11,058 nt of DNA, taken from assembly GCA_028718465.1 (NCBI GenBank), contig JAQULX010000054.1, positions 1 through 11,058 of the forward strand, in the 5' to 3' direction. The notes beneath the pieces were generated by a model. That model was given only the letters and a program-made list of their open reading frames with translations. It did no database searches and had not been told where the DNA came from. Shown here piece by piece: positions 1 to 6,334 of the stretch (the stretch's first letter is position 1; the number at the start of each line of letters is the position of its first letter). Position numbers and translations under genes: made by a program. Source of the DNA: Dehalococcoidales bacterium (lineage in GTDB: Bacteria > Chloroflexota > Dehalococcoidia > Dehalococcoidales > UBA3254).

Positions 1-181
1 GGATAGGGCTGTTGAACCCGTACCGCAGGATGACATCAACAAAGGTCAGAGCAACCATGCCGAAAATAATGATTGCGCCGATGGTATTCATCCAGCGGCT
101 AAAAACACCGACATAATCTACAAGGTTAATCGTCCTGTCCAGGATGTTTATGGATTGTACTTCAGTTGTTTTTATCTCCAA
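1..181 (-). CDS. dctQ: TRAP transporter small permease (DctQ), N-terminal part, cut by window edge
   Basis: The first 60 codons of a TRAP-type DctQ subunit, the four-helix membrane protein that joins the periplasmic binding protein to the large DctM permease. A cytoplasmic start (LEIKTTEVQSINILDR) is followed by a first membrane helix, and the segment TFVDVILRYGFNSPI matches the typical DctQ pattern at the end of helix 1. The start is a TTG at 181-179. A strong ribosome site GGAGGAGG lies about 10 bases upstream (plus-strand 192-199), and no ATG precedes it in frame. It lies 137 bases downstream of dctP on the same strand, in the usual P-Q-M order; dctM is expected off the left edge. Family assignment rests on this one helix plus the neighbour dctP, but the combination is convincing. 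Confidence 0.85.
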   Translation of the reverse strand, partial: MEIKTTEVQSINILDRTINLVDYVGVFSRWMNTIGAIIIFGMVALTFVDVILRYGFNSPI

Positions 182-191
182 GGAATAATGC

Positions 192-199
192 CCTCCTCC
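192..199 (-). promoter_or_regulatory. Ribosome binding site of dctQ fixing a TTG start
   Basis: Minus-strand GGAGGAGG, ten bases before the TTG at 181-179. It decides the start because no ATG or GTG is available in this frame nearby. Confidence 0.7.
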
Positions 200-226
200 A
201 GCTATAAGCAATCGCCTGTATTAAAT

Positions 227-287
227 ATCCGTCCCCCAGGGGTTGGAATTCATTCAGATTTCCAGTTAATCCCCAAAGGGGACGGAT
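227..287 (-). other. Long stem-loop in the dctP-dctQ spacer
   Basis: Perfect 10-bp inverted repeat ATCCGTCCCC (227-236) / GGGGACGGAT (278-287). Further nested pairs fit inside it: GGGG 239-242 with CCCC 271-274, and TGGAA 244-248 with TTCCA 260-264. In the minus-strand transcript this makes a long imperfect hairpin between the dctP stop (319) and the dctQ ribosome site (199-192). There is no U-run after it, so a classical terminator is unlikely. Transcript stabilisation or partial attenuation that keeps the binding protein more abundant than the permease is the usual role of such structures (inference). Confidence 0.6.
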
Positions 288-318
288 GATCAGCGTGTGT
301 TCTGGAGATCAGGATAGA

Positions 319-1470
319 CTATTTAAGAGCGTACTCCGGCCCGCCATACTTCTTGGCGAGGTTCAACCACTCATCCAATATTGCTGTCCCCGGCAAGCCC
401 TTCGCATTCAAATCGGATTTAAATTTTTCATGTACCGAATTAGTCAGTTCATTCATCTTGACATAGTCGGCATCAGTAAATTTGAAAAACTCAATGCCAA
501 ATTTCTCTGTTGCAACTGATCTCAGGTCTCTGTCGAACCTCAACTGTTGCTGGTCCTGTACCGGGGGTATCTTGGCGGTTTCTTCGTTGATGATCTGCTG
601 GAATTCGGGGGACAGGCTGTTCCAGACATCGAGGTTCATGACACACTGGAATGACCCGCAGCGAACGTTAGTATCAGTGATGAAGGGAGTAACCTCGCCC
701 CAACCGAAGTCGAACAAAGAGGCAAGGGTCAAAGTGGCGCCATCTACAACACCGGTCTGCAAGTTCAAGAAGGTCTCATCAGGCATCATGGATAACGGGG
801 TCATACCCAGGGCGGTCCACATAGCGGCATCCCACGGCCCGGTAGAAAGATACTTCTTGCCCTTCAGGTCGTCAACAGTCCTGACTGCCTTGCCTTTACC
901 CATGCAGGACATATTAGGGAAGGTCGCGGTTCTCCAGAGGAGGTGAGTCCCGGATTTTTCATAGGCCTGGTTCATCTCCGGGAATTTCGTCGCCAGCTCG
1001 GTAATATGTTGAGAGACTGCCAGGTCCTTGACATCGTACTTAACAATCGAGGTCACATCCTCAAGAGGGAAAATATTCGGGTACATGGAGGTCATAACCT
1101 GGGCCATATCGAAAGTACGGTTGGCGGTATTATCATATGCTTCAAAAAATCCGGATAATTCGCCGCCCCAGTGCTGCTCAAACTTGACCATTCCATTGGT
1201 GCGCTGCTCAACAGCGGCAAAGAACGGATCATAGATTTCCGCCCAGCTGCCGCCTTTAGGATCATGAGAGCTGAAGACGATAGTCACTGGTTCGCCGGCA
1301 GGTTGGGGCGCAGCAGTAGAAGGCTGAGCCACCGGGGTGGTCGCCGGGGCAGTCGTCGGGGCAGTCGTTTGTCCCTGGGTGCAAGCTCCCAACAGTGACA
1401 TCATAAGTATTAATACCAGTGCAAAGGCAATAGTGAAAACCATGAATTTCCCGGAACTTTTCTCTTTCAA
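319..1470 (-). CDS. dctP: TRAP transporter solute-binding lipoprotein (DctP family)
   Basis: A 383-residue extracytoplasmic binding protein of the DctP/TAXI-independent TRAP family. It captures the solute and hands it to DctQM for sodium- or proton-driven uptake. The N-terminus has a charged start, a hydrophobic stretch (residues 9-28) and a lipobox LLGAC with Cys30 as the lipidated residue. A Thr/Pro/Ala-rich linker (about 31-60) follows, then the mature fold with the hallmark segment DETFLNLQTGVVDGATLT and flanking DLKGKK. The start is TTG (1470-1468) with AAGGAGG six bases upstream; the next in-frame ATG is codon 10, inside the signal peptide. The family's conserved ligand Arg after DLKGxKx appears replaced (KKYL, Leu208), so the ligand may not be an ordinary carboxylate. 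dctQ follows downstream. The substrate cannot be told from sequence. Confidence 0.93.
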   Translation of the reverse strand: MKEKSSGKFMVFTIAFALVLILMMSLLGACTQGQTTAPTTAPATTPVAQPSTAAPQPAGEPVTIVFSSHDPKGGSWAEIYDPFFAAVEQRTNGMVKFEQHWGGELSGFFEAYDNTANRTFDMAQVMTSMYPNIFPLEDVTSIVKYDVKDLAVSQHITELATKFPEMNQAYEKSGTHLLWRTATFPNMSCMGKGKAVRTVDDLKGKKYLSTGPWDAAMWTALGMTPLSMMPDETFLNLQTGVVDGATLTLASLFDFGWGEVTPFITDTNVRCGSFQCVMNLDVWNSLSPEFQQIINEETAKIPPVQDQQQLRFDRDLRSVATEKFGIEFFKFTDADYVKMNELTNSVHEKFKSDLNAKGLPGTAILDEWLNLAKKYGGPEYALK

Positions 1471-1512
1471 TTTCTTCCTCCTTAAACAATTCAGATATAT
1501 AACCCGAGCGGA

Positions 1513-1540
1513 TTAATATCATCTTTTCCGGTTTCGTCAA
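1513..1540 (-). promoter_or_regulatory. Candidate sigma-70 promoter for dctPQ
   Basis: Minus-strand TTGACG (plus 1540-1535) and TATTAA (plus 1518-1513) are separated by 16 bases and lie about 45 bases upstream of the dctP TTG. The -35 is good (5/6) and the -10 is mediocre (4/6). An AT-rich TTATATAT further down could serve as an alternative -10. Confidence 0.4.
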
Positions 1541-1784
1541 TCATCTGCTAAGGCATATTCATTCGTAATTCGTACTAGACCTTAGAAGTATGATTAATTA
1601 CCCTCCATGCAAGTTTAAAAGGCCAGTGAAAGATATACCGTGTATTAGTATCCGGATAAAGTAAAAGAAATACGGGATTGGTAATATTTATTATTAGGGA
1701 GCGCCTGCCGGTATTATTCTAGTTTTTAACCAAATATTTTCCGTGCCGTAATATAGTTTTAATGAGTATGATTCATATTATACA

Positions 1785-1806
1785 CCTTGTGTCAAGTTTC
1801 GCAAGG
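1785..1806. promoter_or_regulatory. Rex-like dyad upstream of the etf operon
   Basis: Arms CCTTGTG (1785-1791) and CGCAAGG (1800-1806) match as an inverted repeat at 6 of 7 positions. The inner 18-mer TTGTGTCAAGTTTCGCAA resembles the Rex consensus TTGTGAAnnnnTTCACAA in its outer arms but not in the inner AA/TT. Rex represses NADH-linked genes until NADH/NAD+ rises, which would fit an ETF operon, but the site is about 100 bases above the predicted start, so the call is tentative. Confidence 0.3.
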
Positions 1807-1816
1807 AATCCAATGG

Positions 1817-1859
1817 CAGGGTGATGGGATATTACTTCGTTAGAATCAGTAACACCCTG
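1817..1859. promoter_or_regulatory. Two-part dyad just upstream of the etfB -35 box
   Basis: Outer arms CAGGGTG (1817-1823) and CACCCTG (1853-1859) are perfect complements. Inner arms TTACT (1832-1836) and AGTAA (1848-1852) are also perfect, with an 8-base bulge on the left side only. It ends 11 bases before the -35 box, a typical place for an operator or activator site. The binding protein is unknown. Confidence 0.4.
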
Positions 1860-1870
1860 AAACGGCGCGT

Positions 1871-1899
1871 TTGATTTTAGCGTTTCACTGCCTTATAAT
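1871..1899 (+). promoter_or_regulatory. Sigma-70 promoter of the etfB-etfA-fixC-fixX operon
   Basis: TTGATT (1871-1876), a 17-base spacer, then a perfect TATAAT (1894-1899). Transcription would begin near 1906, leaving a leader of about 10 bases that contains the ribosome site GGGTGAT. The TTG of the -35 box is in frame with etfB and could be mistaken for its start codon, but it would not be transcribed. Confidence 0.7.
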
Positions 1900-1915
1900 A
1901 GCTTCGGGTGATGTA

Positions 1916-2773
1916 ATGCATATAGTATGTTGTATCAAGCAGGTGCCGGATACTACTCAGGTCAAGATTGATCCGGCAACCAATACTCTAATTCGTGCTG
2001 GTGTTGAGTCTATCTGTAACCCCTACGATCTGGTTGCTACCGAAGCAGCGGTTAAGCTGGTTGAAAAGTACGGTGGCAAGGTCACTGTCATTTCCATGGG
2101 CATTCCACAGGCTGAAGCGCAGCTGCGCGATTGTCTGGCGATAGGGGCCAGCGAAGCCGTATTATTGTCCGATCGGGCGCTCGCCGGAGCGGACACTCTG
2201 GCTACCAGCTATACTCTGGCTTCGGCCATTTCCCGGCTCAGCTCCCAGGACCCGGTCGAGATCGTGATGTGCGGAAAGCAGGCCATCGACGGGGATACGG
2301 CACAAACCGGTCCCGGAATCGCTACCCGGCTGGGATACAATCAATTGACCTATGTTTCGGAGGTAATCGGCGTAGATCTGGACAAAAAGCTGATTACCGT
2401 CAGGCGGGAGATCGAAGGAGGCAGCCAGATCGTGGAGGCCGGCTTGCCCGTGCTTCTGACGGTGGAGCTGGAACTGGCCGCGCCGCGATATGCCTCATTG
2501 CCGGAGTTGGTCCGGTCCATTCGCCAGGAGGTCAAAGTCTGGGGGGCCAAAGAACTGGGCGCCGCCCCGGAAATGCTGGGACTTAAAGGATCGCCGACTT
2601 CGGTGAGGACTATATTTGCCCCGCCCCCGCGCAAGGGAGGCCCGGTATTCGACAGCGCTGAAGGCACGGACAAAGCGGTAAACAGCTTCCTGGACACTCT
2701 CTTTGAAAAAGAGTCGGCCATATTAGCTGAAGTAATTAATACCGACGGTAAAGTAGAAGATGCCAAAAAATAG
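1916..2773 (+). CDS. etfB: Electron transfer flavoprotein beta subunit (EtfB/FixA)
   Basis: A 285-residue ETF beta subunit that pairs with EtfA to carry flavin electrons in the cytoplasm. The start is ATG 1916, giving the family N-terminus MHIVCCIKQVPDTTQVKID. The frame is open back to 1871, but that part overlaps the promoter. The nucleotide-binding segment GKQAIDGDTAQTGPGIA (about residues 120-136) is of the type seen in NADH-using, FixA-like or bifurcating ETFs rather than the DDDxNQ type of housekeeping ETFs. The ETF-beta signature VRREIEGGSQIVEAGLPVLL is at about 162-181. First gene of a four-gene operon; its last 14 bases overlap etfA, implying translational coupling. Electron bifurcation is inferred from the motif and the FixCX partners, not shown. 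Confidence 0.95.
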   Translation: MHIVCCIKQVPDTTQVKIDPATNTLIRAGVESICNPYDLVATEAAVKLVEKYGGKVTVISMGIPQAEAQLRDCLAIGASEAVLLSDRALAGADTLATSYTLASAISRLSSQDPVEIVMCGKQAIDGDTAQTGPGIATRLGYNQLTYVSEVIGVDLDKKLITVRREIEGGSQIVEAGLPVLLTVELELAAPRYASLPELVRSIRQEVKVWGAKELGAAPEMLGLKGSPTSVRTIFAPPPRKGGPVFDSAEGTDKAVNSFLDTLFEKESAILAEVINTDGKVEDAKK

Positions 2774-4040
2774 TAAAGGGCGAGAAATCGCTGAGATAAA
2801 TACCAAAAAGTGTTCCGGATGCCAGGCCTGCCTGGGAGAATGTCCGGTAGAAGCCATTGATATCGTGGACGGAATCGCCTTTATCAATGCCGAGAAATGC
2901 ATCGGCTGCGGTAAATGCGTTATGATATGCCCGGCCGAGGCTGTCATTTTTGATAAGCCGTTGAAGAAAAAACCGGCAGCGGCGCCGGCGGAAGCCAAAG
3001 CCGGAACTGGAGATATCGCCGATTACAAAGGAGTGGCGGTTTTCATTGAGACCCGGGACGGCACAGCCGCCGAGGTGTCCTGGGAACTGGCAGGCAAAGC
3101 CCGGGAGCTGGCCGGTAAACTGAATTCCCCGGTATACGGCTTTTTATTGGGGGAGAACGTTCAGGACATCGCTCAAGAGGCCATCAGCTATGGCTGCGAC
3201 CGGGTGTATGTGATGGAAGACCCCATGCTCCGGACCTATGTGTCCAGGATCTACGGCGGCGCTCTGACGCAGCTCTGCCGGTCCGTCAAACCGGAGATAT
3301 TCCTGATCGGGGCTACTCCTCTGGGGAGAGATCTTTCCAGTGTGGTGGCAACCCAGTTGCCGACCGGCCTCACCGCCGATTGCACCGGTCTGGATATAGA
3401 CCCCAATGAGAAACTTTTATTGATGACCCGTCCGACTTTCGGCGGTAATATCATGGCTACCATATTATGCCGCAATCACCGGCCGCAGATGAGCACCGTC
3501 AGGCCCAAGGTGATGAAAATGCCCAAAAAGGACCCCGCCCGCCGGGGAGAAGTCATTCCGGTAAAGTATGAAGGCTTTGCGGAGATTGTCCCCCGGATTC
3601 TGGAAACCATTACCATGGATACTGATGGAGCGGTTGATATCACTCATGCCCCGGTGCTGGTGGTGCTGGGCAAGGGCGCCTGCGACACCCGCTATTTCCC
3701 CATGCTGGAGGAGTTCGCCGGTCTGATCGGCGGAACGATCGCCTGCTCGCGGCCGCTGGTGGAATCCGGCTTGCTGCCGTACCTGCGCCAGGTAGGACAG
3801 ACCGGTAAGACGGTGGCTCCCAAGCTTTACATCGGTATCGGAGTGTCCGGGGCGGTCCAGCATCTGGTGGGGATGCAGGGTTCGGAGAAAGTAATTGCCA
3901 TCAACGCCGACCGCAATGCGCCGATGGTGCAGATAGCGGATTATTCTATAATCGGAGATTATTTAAAAATAGTTCCGGAGCTTATCCAGGGACTGAAATC
4001 TCGTATGCCTGCTCTAAAAACTCAAGAGGCCAAATCATGA
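2760..4040 (+). CDS. etfA: Electron transfer flavoprotein alpha subunit with N-terminal 2[4Fe-4S] ferredoxin domain (EtfA/FixB)
   Basis: A 426-residue fusion. Residues 16-62 form a bacterial ferredoxin domain with two CxxCxxCxxxCP sets (Cys18/21/24/28 and Cys47/50/53/57), so two [4Fe-4S] clusters. An Ala/Lys-rich linker (about 67-82) leads to the usual EtfA domain I (from about 88) and a C-terminal FAD domain (about 295-412). Expected FAD contacts are present: Ser-Arg in ACSRP, QVGQTGK, GVSGAVQH and NADRNAP. The usual GRG of the FAD domain is GKG here. Ordinary FixB proteins are about 100 residues shorter and lack the ferredoxin part; the fusion is known from anaerobic ETFs such as the caffeyl-CoA reductase complex CarE. 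ATG 2760 is the first possible start because a TAG lies two codons upstream. It overlaps etfB by 14 bases and fixC by 4. Confidence 0.95.
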   Translation: MPKNSKGREIAEINTKKCSGCQACLGECPVEAIDIVDGIAFINAEKCIGCGKCVMICPAEAVIFDKPLKKKPAAAPAEAKAGTGDIADYKGVAVFIETRDGTAAEVSWELAGKARELAGKLNSPVYGFLLGENVQDIAQEAISYGCDRVYVMEDPMLRTYVSRIYGGALTQLCRSVKPEIFLIGATPLGRDLSSVVATQLPTGLTADCTGLDIDPNEKLLLMTRPTFGGNIMATILCRNHRPQMSTVRPKVMKMPKKDPARRGEVIPVKYEGFAEIVPRILETITMDTDGAVDITHAPVLVVLGKGACDTRYFPMLEEFAGLIGGTIACSRPLVESGLLPYLRQVGQTGKTVAPKLYIGIGVSGAVQHLVGMQGSEKVIAINADRNAPMVQIADYSIIGDYLKIVPELIQGLKSRMPALKTQEAKS

Positions 4041-5341
4041 AAGAGTCCTTTGATGTCGCGATCGTGGGAGCCGGCCCGGCCGGCGCCTCCGCAGCCTGCC
4101 TCCTGGCCGATGCGGGAATTAAAACGATCGTTTTTGAACGCGGTGAATATCCCGGAGCCAAAAACATGTCCGGAGGGGTACTTTACGGGTATAACCTGGG
4201 GCAGGTACTGCCGGACTACCTGGAGCGGGGCTGTCCTGTTGAACGGAATATCGTCGAGTCCCGCATCTGGTACCTCTCTCAGGAGGCCGGCTACAGCATT
4301 GGTTACCGCGATAATATCTTCGCCGGTGAAAGAAAGTATAACGTTTTCACGGTAGGCCGGGCCAGGTTCGACCGCTGGTTTGCCGAACAGGCGAAAAAGA
4401 AAGGCGCCCTGGTGGTGCCGGCCACGGTAGTAACCGACTTATTGAAGGATAGCCAGGGCCGGGTAACCGGAGTCGTCACCAACCGGAAAGACGGAGAGGT
4501 CCCGGCTAAGGTAGTCCTGCTGGCGGACGGCGTTAATTCACCTCTGGCAGCCAAAACCGGATTCCGGCCGGAACTGAAGCCGGAACATGTAGCCCTGGCG
4601 GTAAAGGAGACCATCGAGCTTCCTCCGGAAGTTATTGACCAGCGTTTTGGAGTTGGGCCTTCCGATGGAGTGACCACCGAGGTCCTCGGGGCCATCACCG
4701 GGGGAATGGATGGAGTTGCCATCGTCTATACCAATAAAGGCTCGGTTTCCCTGTCCGTAGGGGCTAATCTGGCTGCTTTTGTCAAAACCAAACTCAAGCC
4801 TTACGACCTGATGGAGGCCTACAAACAGCATCCCATGGTAGCGCCCCTGATTGCGGGAGGAAAGCCGATTGAGTACACGGCCCACTGGCTGGCCGAGGGC
4901 GGATACAGTACGATCCCCCAACTGGCGGGAGACGGCTATTTGATAGCCGGGGATTCAGCCATGCTGTTCAATGCTTTACACCGGGAAGGCAGCAACCTGG
5001 CGATGGCCTCGGGAAGGATGGCGGCTGAGGCGATCAAGCTGGCCCTCAGCCGGAATGATTTTTCCCGGCAGGGTCTCAGCTCCTATGTCAGGAGTATGCA
5101 GGAATCTTTCGTGATGAAAGACATGCACAAATACCGCAATTTCCCGGATTTTCTGTTTAACACTCATCAGATCTTTAATGAGCTTCCCCAGGTCGCCCAG
5201 CTCGCTGCCCGTGAAATGCTCACCGTCAATGGAGTAAGTAAAAAGGAAAAACAGAAGACCATCATGGCGGGAATCCGCCAGAAAATGGGACTGGTAAAAA
5301 TCGCCAAAATAGCCTGGAACGGATGGAGGTCGGTCAAATGA
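4037..5341 (+). CDS. fixC: FixC-like flavoprotein, ETF:quinone oxidoreductase family
   Basis: A 434-residue FAD protein that, in FixABCX complexes, takes electrons from EtfAB and passes them to quinone via FixX. Visible features are the Rossmann motif GAGPAG (11-16) with the acidic strand end IVFERG (31-36), the FixC signature GAKNMSGGVLYG (40-51), ADGVNS (163-168) and the second FAD motif AGDSAML (304-310) followed by HREGSNLAMASGRMAAEA. Length matches FixC (about 430) and is shorter than mitochondrial-type ETF-QO, whose iron-sulfur domain is supplied here by the separate fixX. The start overlaps the etfA stop as ATGA and has AGAGG upstream. No membrane helix is seen, so quinone access would be by peripheral binding. 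The acceptor is inferred. Confidence 0.93.
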   Translation: MKESFDVAIVGAGPAGASAACLLADAGIKTIVFERGEYPGAKNMSGGVLYGYNLGQVLPDYLERGCPVERNIVESRIWYLSQEAGYSIGYRDNIFAGERKYNVFTVGRARFDRWFAEQAKKKGALVVPATVVTDLLKDSQGRVTGVVTNRKDGEVPAKVVLLADGVNSPLAAKTGFRPELKPEHVALAVKETIELPPEVIDQRFGVGPSDGVTTEVLGAITGGMDGVAIVYTNKGSVSLSVGANLAAFVKTKLKPYDLMEAYKQHPMVAPLIAGGKPIEYTAHWLAEGGYSTIPQLAGDGYLIAGDSAMLFNALHREGSNLAMASGRMAAEAIKLALSRNDFSRQGLSSYVRSMQESFVMKDMHKYRNFPDFLFNTHQIFNELPQVAQLAAREMLTVNGVSKKEKQKTIMAGIRQKMGLVKIAKIAWNGWRSVK

Positions 5342-5619
5342 CAGTCAAAATCGAAGACAAGCTCTTCCTGGACCGTTTCAAGGTAGACGAAGAGAGCCAT
5401 TTAAAGATCATTGACGGAGAGGTCTGCAAGAATAAATGCCAGACCCAGGCCTGCCTCTATATCTGCCCGGCTTACGTGTACCGCCAGGAAGGCGACCGCA
5501 TTGCGGTAAACCATGAAGGCTGCCTGGAATGCGGGTCCTGCCGCATCGGCTGCCCCCATTTGAACATTGACTGGCGCTTCCCCAAAGGCGGCTACGGCAT
5601 CAGCCACAAATTCGGATAG
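5338..5619 (+). CDS. fixX: FixX ferredoxin-like protein
   Basis: A 93-residue ferredoxin-like partner of FixC. The C-terminal set CLECGSCRIGCP (Cys62/65/68/72) is a standard [4Fe-4S] motif, and the ending WRFPKGGYGISHKFG is the FixX hallmark (W.YPrGGfG...yG). A second, irregular set Cys30-x3-Cys34-x4-Cys39-x3-Cys43-Pro could bind another cluster; spacing there differs from classical ferredoxins. ATG 5338 is chosen over ATG 5323 because it overlaps the fixC stop (ATGA) and is preceded at seven bases by GGAGGT, which the earlier start would place inside the gene. Its stop codon lies within a perfect palindrome. Last gene of the operon. Confidence 0.93.
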   Translation: MTVKIEDKLFLDRFKVDEESHLKIIDGEVCKNKCQTQACLYICPAYVYRQEGDRIAVNHEGCLECGSCRIGCPHLNIDWRFPKGGYGISHKFG

Positions 5620-5636
5620 ACAGTTCTGTCTATCCG
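5613..5636 (+). terminator. Perfect hairpin spanning the fixX stop codon
   Basis: CGGATAGACAG (5613-5623), TT, CTGTCTATCCG (5626-5636): an 11-bp perfect inverted repeat. In RNA it would fold with a 9-10 bp stem and a small loop. The UAG stop is within the left arm. No U-run follows, so it may be a processing or stability element or a factor-assisted end rather than a simple intrinsic terminator. Confidence 0.5.
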
Positions 5637-5938
5637 GGCCAGCATGATCCAACCCCTTGTCCATCTGTGCGAAGCAAGGAATCTCTGCCGATAATCTCAG
5701 GGCCTTAAAGGCAACCTTAGGTCTTGAATCCCTATTATGAGGTTGTGTCATTGTCATGCTGGAAGCCTGCAATGGGCAGGCTGAAGCATCTCAGAGAGGG
5801 GTGGCCCCTATCCCCTTCATTAATCTGTAATCGTCATCCCCTCCCATGGAACATCAGGGGGGTAATAATTCGCTAGAAAATTAAATGACCCCACCAGAAC
5901 TATTCAGGAATATTTGATTAAGGATTCAATGCTTCAAT
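5637..5938. other. Repeat-filled spacer after fixX, no gene
   Basis: About 300 bases without a credible gene. It contains a short stretch resembling degenerate REP sequence (around 5661-5685) and copy 1 of a dispersed repeat (5694-5824). The rest is unassigned and no clear terminator for the converging doc gene is visible. Confidence 0.6.
5694..5824. repeat. Dispersed repeat, copy 1 (about 130 bp)
   Basis: Shares with copy 2 (7692-7818) the blocks ATCTCAG, AAGGCAA, AGGTC, TGAAT, then the strong core TGTCATGCTGGAAGCCTGCA, ATGGGC, GAAGCATCTCAG and GGTGGCCCCT. Inside the core AGCCTGC (5763-5769) and GGCAGGCT form a hairpin, and ATGCT/AGCAT form an outer pair. Same orientation as copy 2. No coding potential. 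Confidence 0.75.
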
Positions 5939-6334
5939 TTATTCCAGGGGTTGGGAATTATCGCGAAAGAATTGTGCAATCTCTGGCTTGCCGGTTTTGC
6001 CTTCGGCAACTGAAACCACCATTTTCTCCAATTTGTCTTCATCAGCGGTAAATTCAATTCCATTCAAAATCAGAAATACAAGAGCGGACACCACGCCAGT
6101 CCGCTTATTGCCATCCACAAAAGGATGATTCCGAATTATATGAAACAGGTATGCTGCCGCCATTTCATAAACGTCAGTATGCAGGTATTCTCCCCCAAAA
6201 CTTGCAGCAGGCATGTAGATAGATGATTTTAGAAGTTCAAGATCCCGGATACCGATATGGCCTCCATATCTTTGTATCTGGTCCTTATGAATTTCAATTA
6301 CCTCATCGAGAGTGAGAAAAAGAGGCTCTTTCAC
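5939..6334 (-). CDS. doc: Doc-type toxin (death-on-curing family, Fic fold)
   Basis: A 131-residue Doc-like Fic-fold toxin. The catalytic loop HPFVDGNKRTG lies at residues 70-80. The Lys in place of the second Gly of canonical Fic (HPFxxGNGR) is the Doc hallmark, and phage P1 Doc uses it to phosphorylate elongation factor Tu rather than AMPylate a target. The conserved N-terminal IRDLELLKSSI is also present. The start is GTG (6334-6332), overlapping the TGA of the antitoxin gene as GTGA, so translation is coupled. Phd is the usual Doc antitoxin; here the upstream partner is of AbrB/MazE type. AT-richer than the etf and fdh genes. Length and key residues are intact, so it is probably functional; its actual target is not shown. 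Confidence 0.92.
   Translation of the reverse strand: MKEPLFLTLDEVIEIHKDQIQRYGGHIGIRDLELLKSSIYMPAASFGGEYLHTDVYEMAAAYLFHIIRNHPFVDGNKRTGVVSALVFLILNGIEFTADEDKLEKMVVSVAEGKTGKPEIAQFFRDNSQPLE

Larger units (their letters stand above)
1471..1915. other. Divergent intergenic region between dctP and etfB
   Basis: About 445 bases without a gene, clearly more AT-rich than the flanking coding DNA. It holds the candidate dctP promoter (minus strand), the etfB promoter (plus strand) and two dyads described separately (1785-1806 and 1817-1859). I see no small gene in it. Confidence 0.7.

Noticed and set aside
1608..1625. Possible sigma-54 promoter for dctP on the minus strand (CTGGCC...TTGCA)
   Set aside because: GG and GC are separated by 12 bases instead of the required 10, so the -24/-12 geometry is wrong.
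1753..1781. Second etfB promoter using TATTAT near 1776
   Set aside because: No acceptable -35 box at 16-18 bases upstream, while the 1871-1899 promoter is clearly better.
2131..2586. 151-codon plus-strand frame inside etfB
   Set aside because: It lies entirely within etfB in another frame, has an Arg/Gly-rich composition and no recognisable domain.
5401..5772. Minus-strand 123-codon frame crossing the fixX 3' end
   Set aside because: It is antisense to conserved FixX and runs into the repeat copy; no ribosome site or family features.
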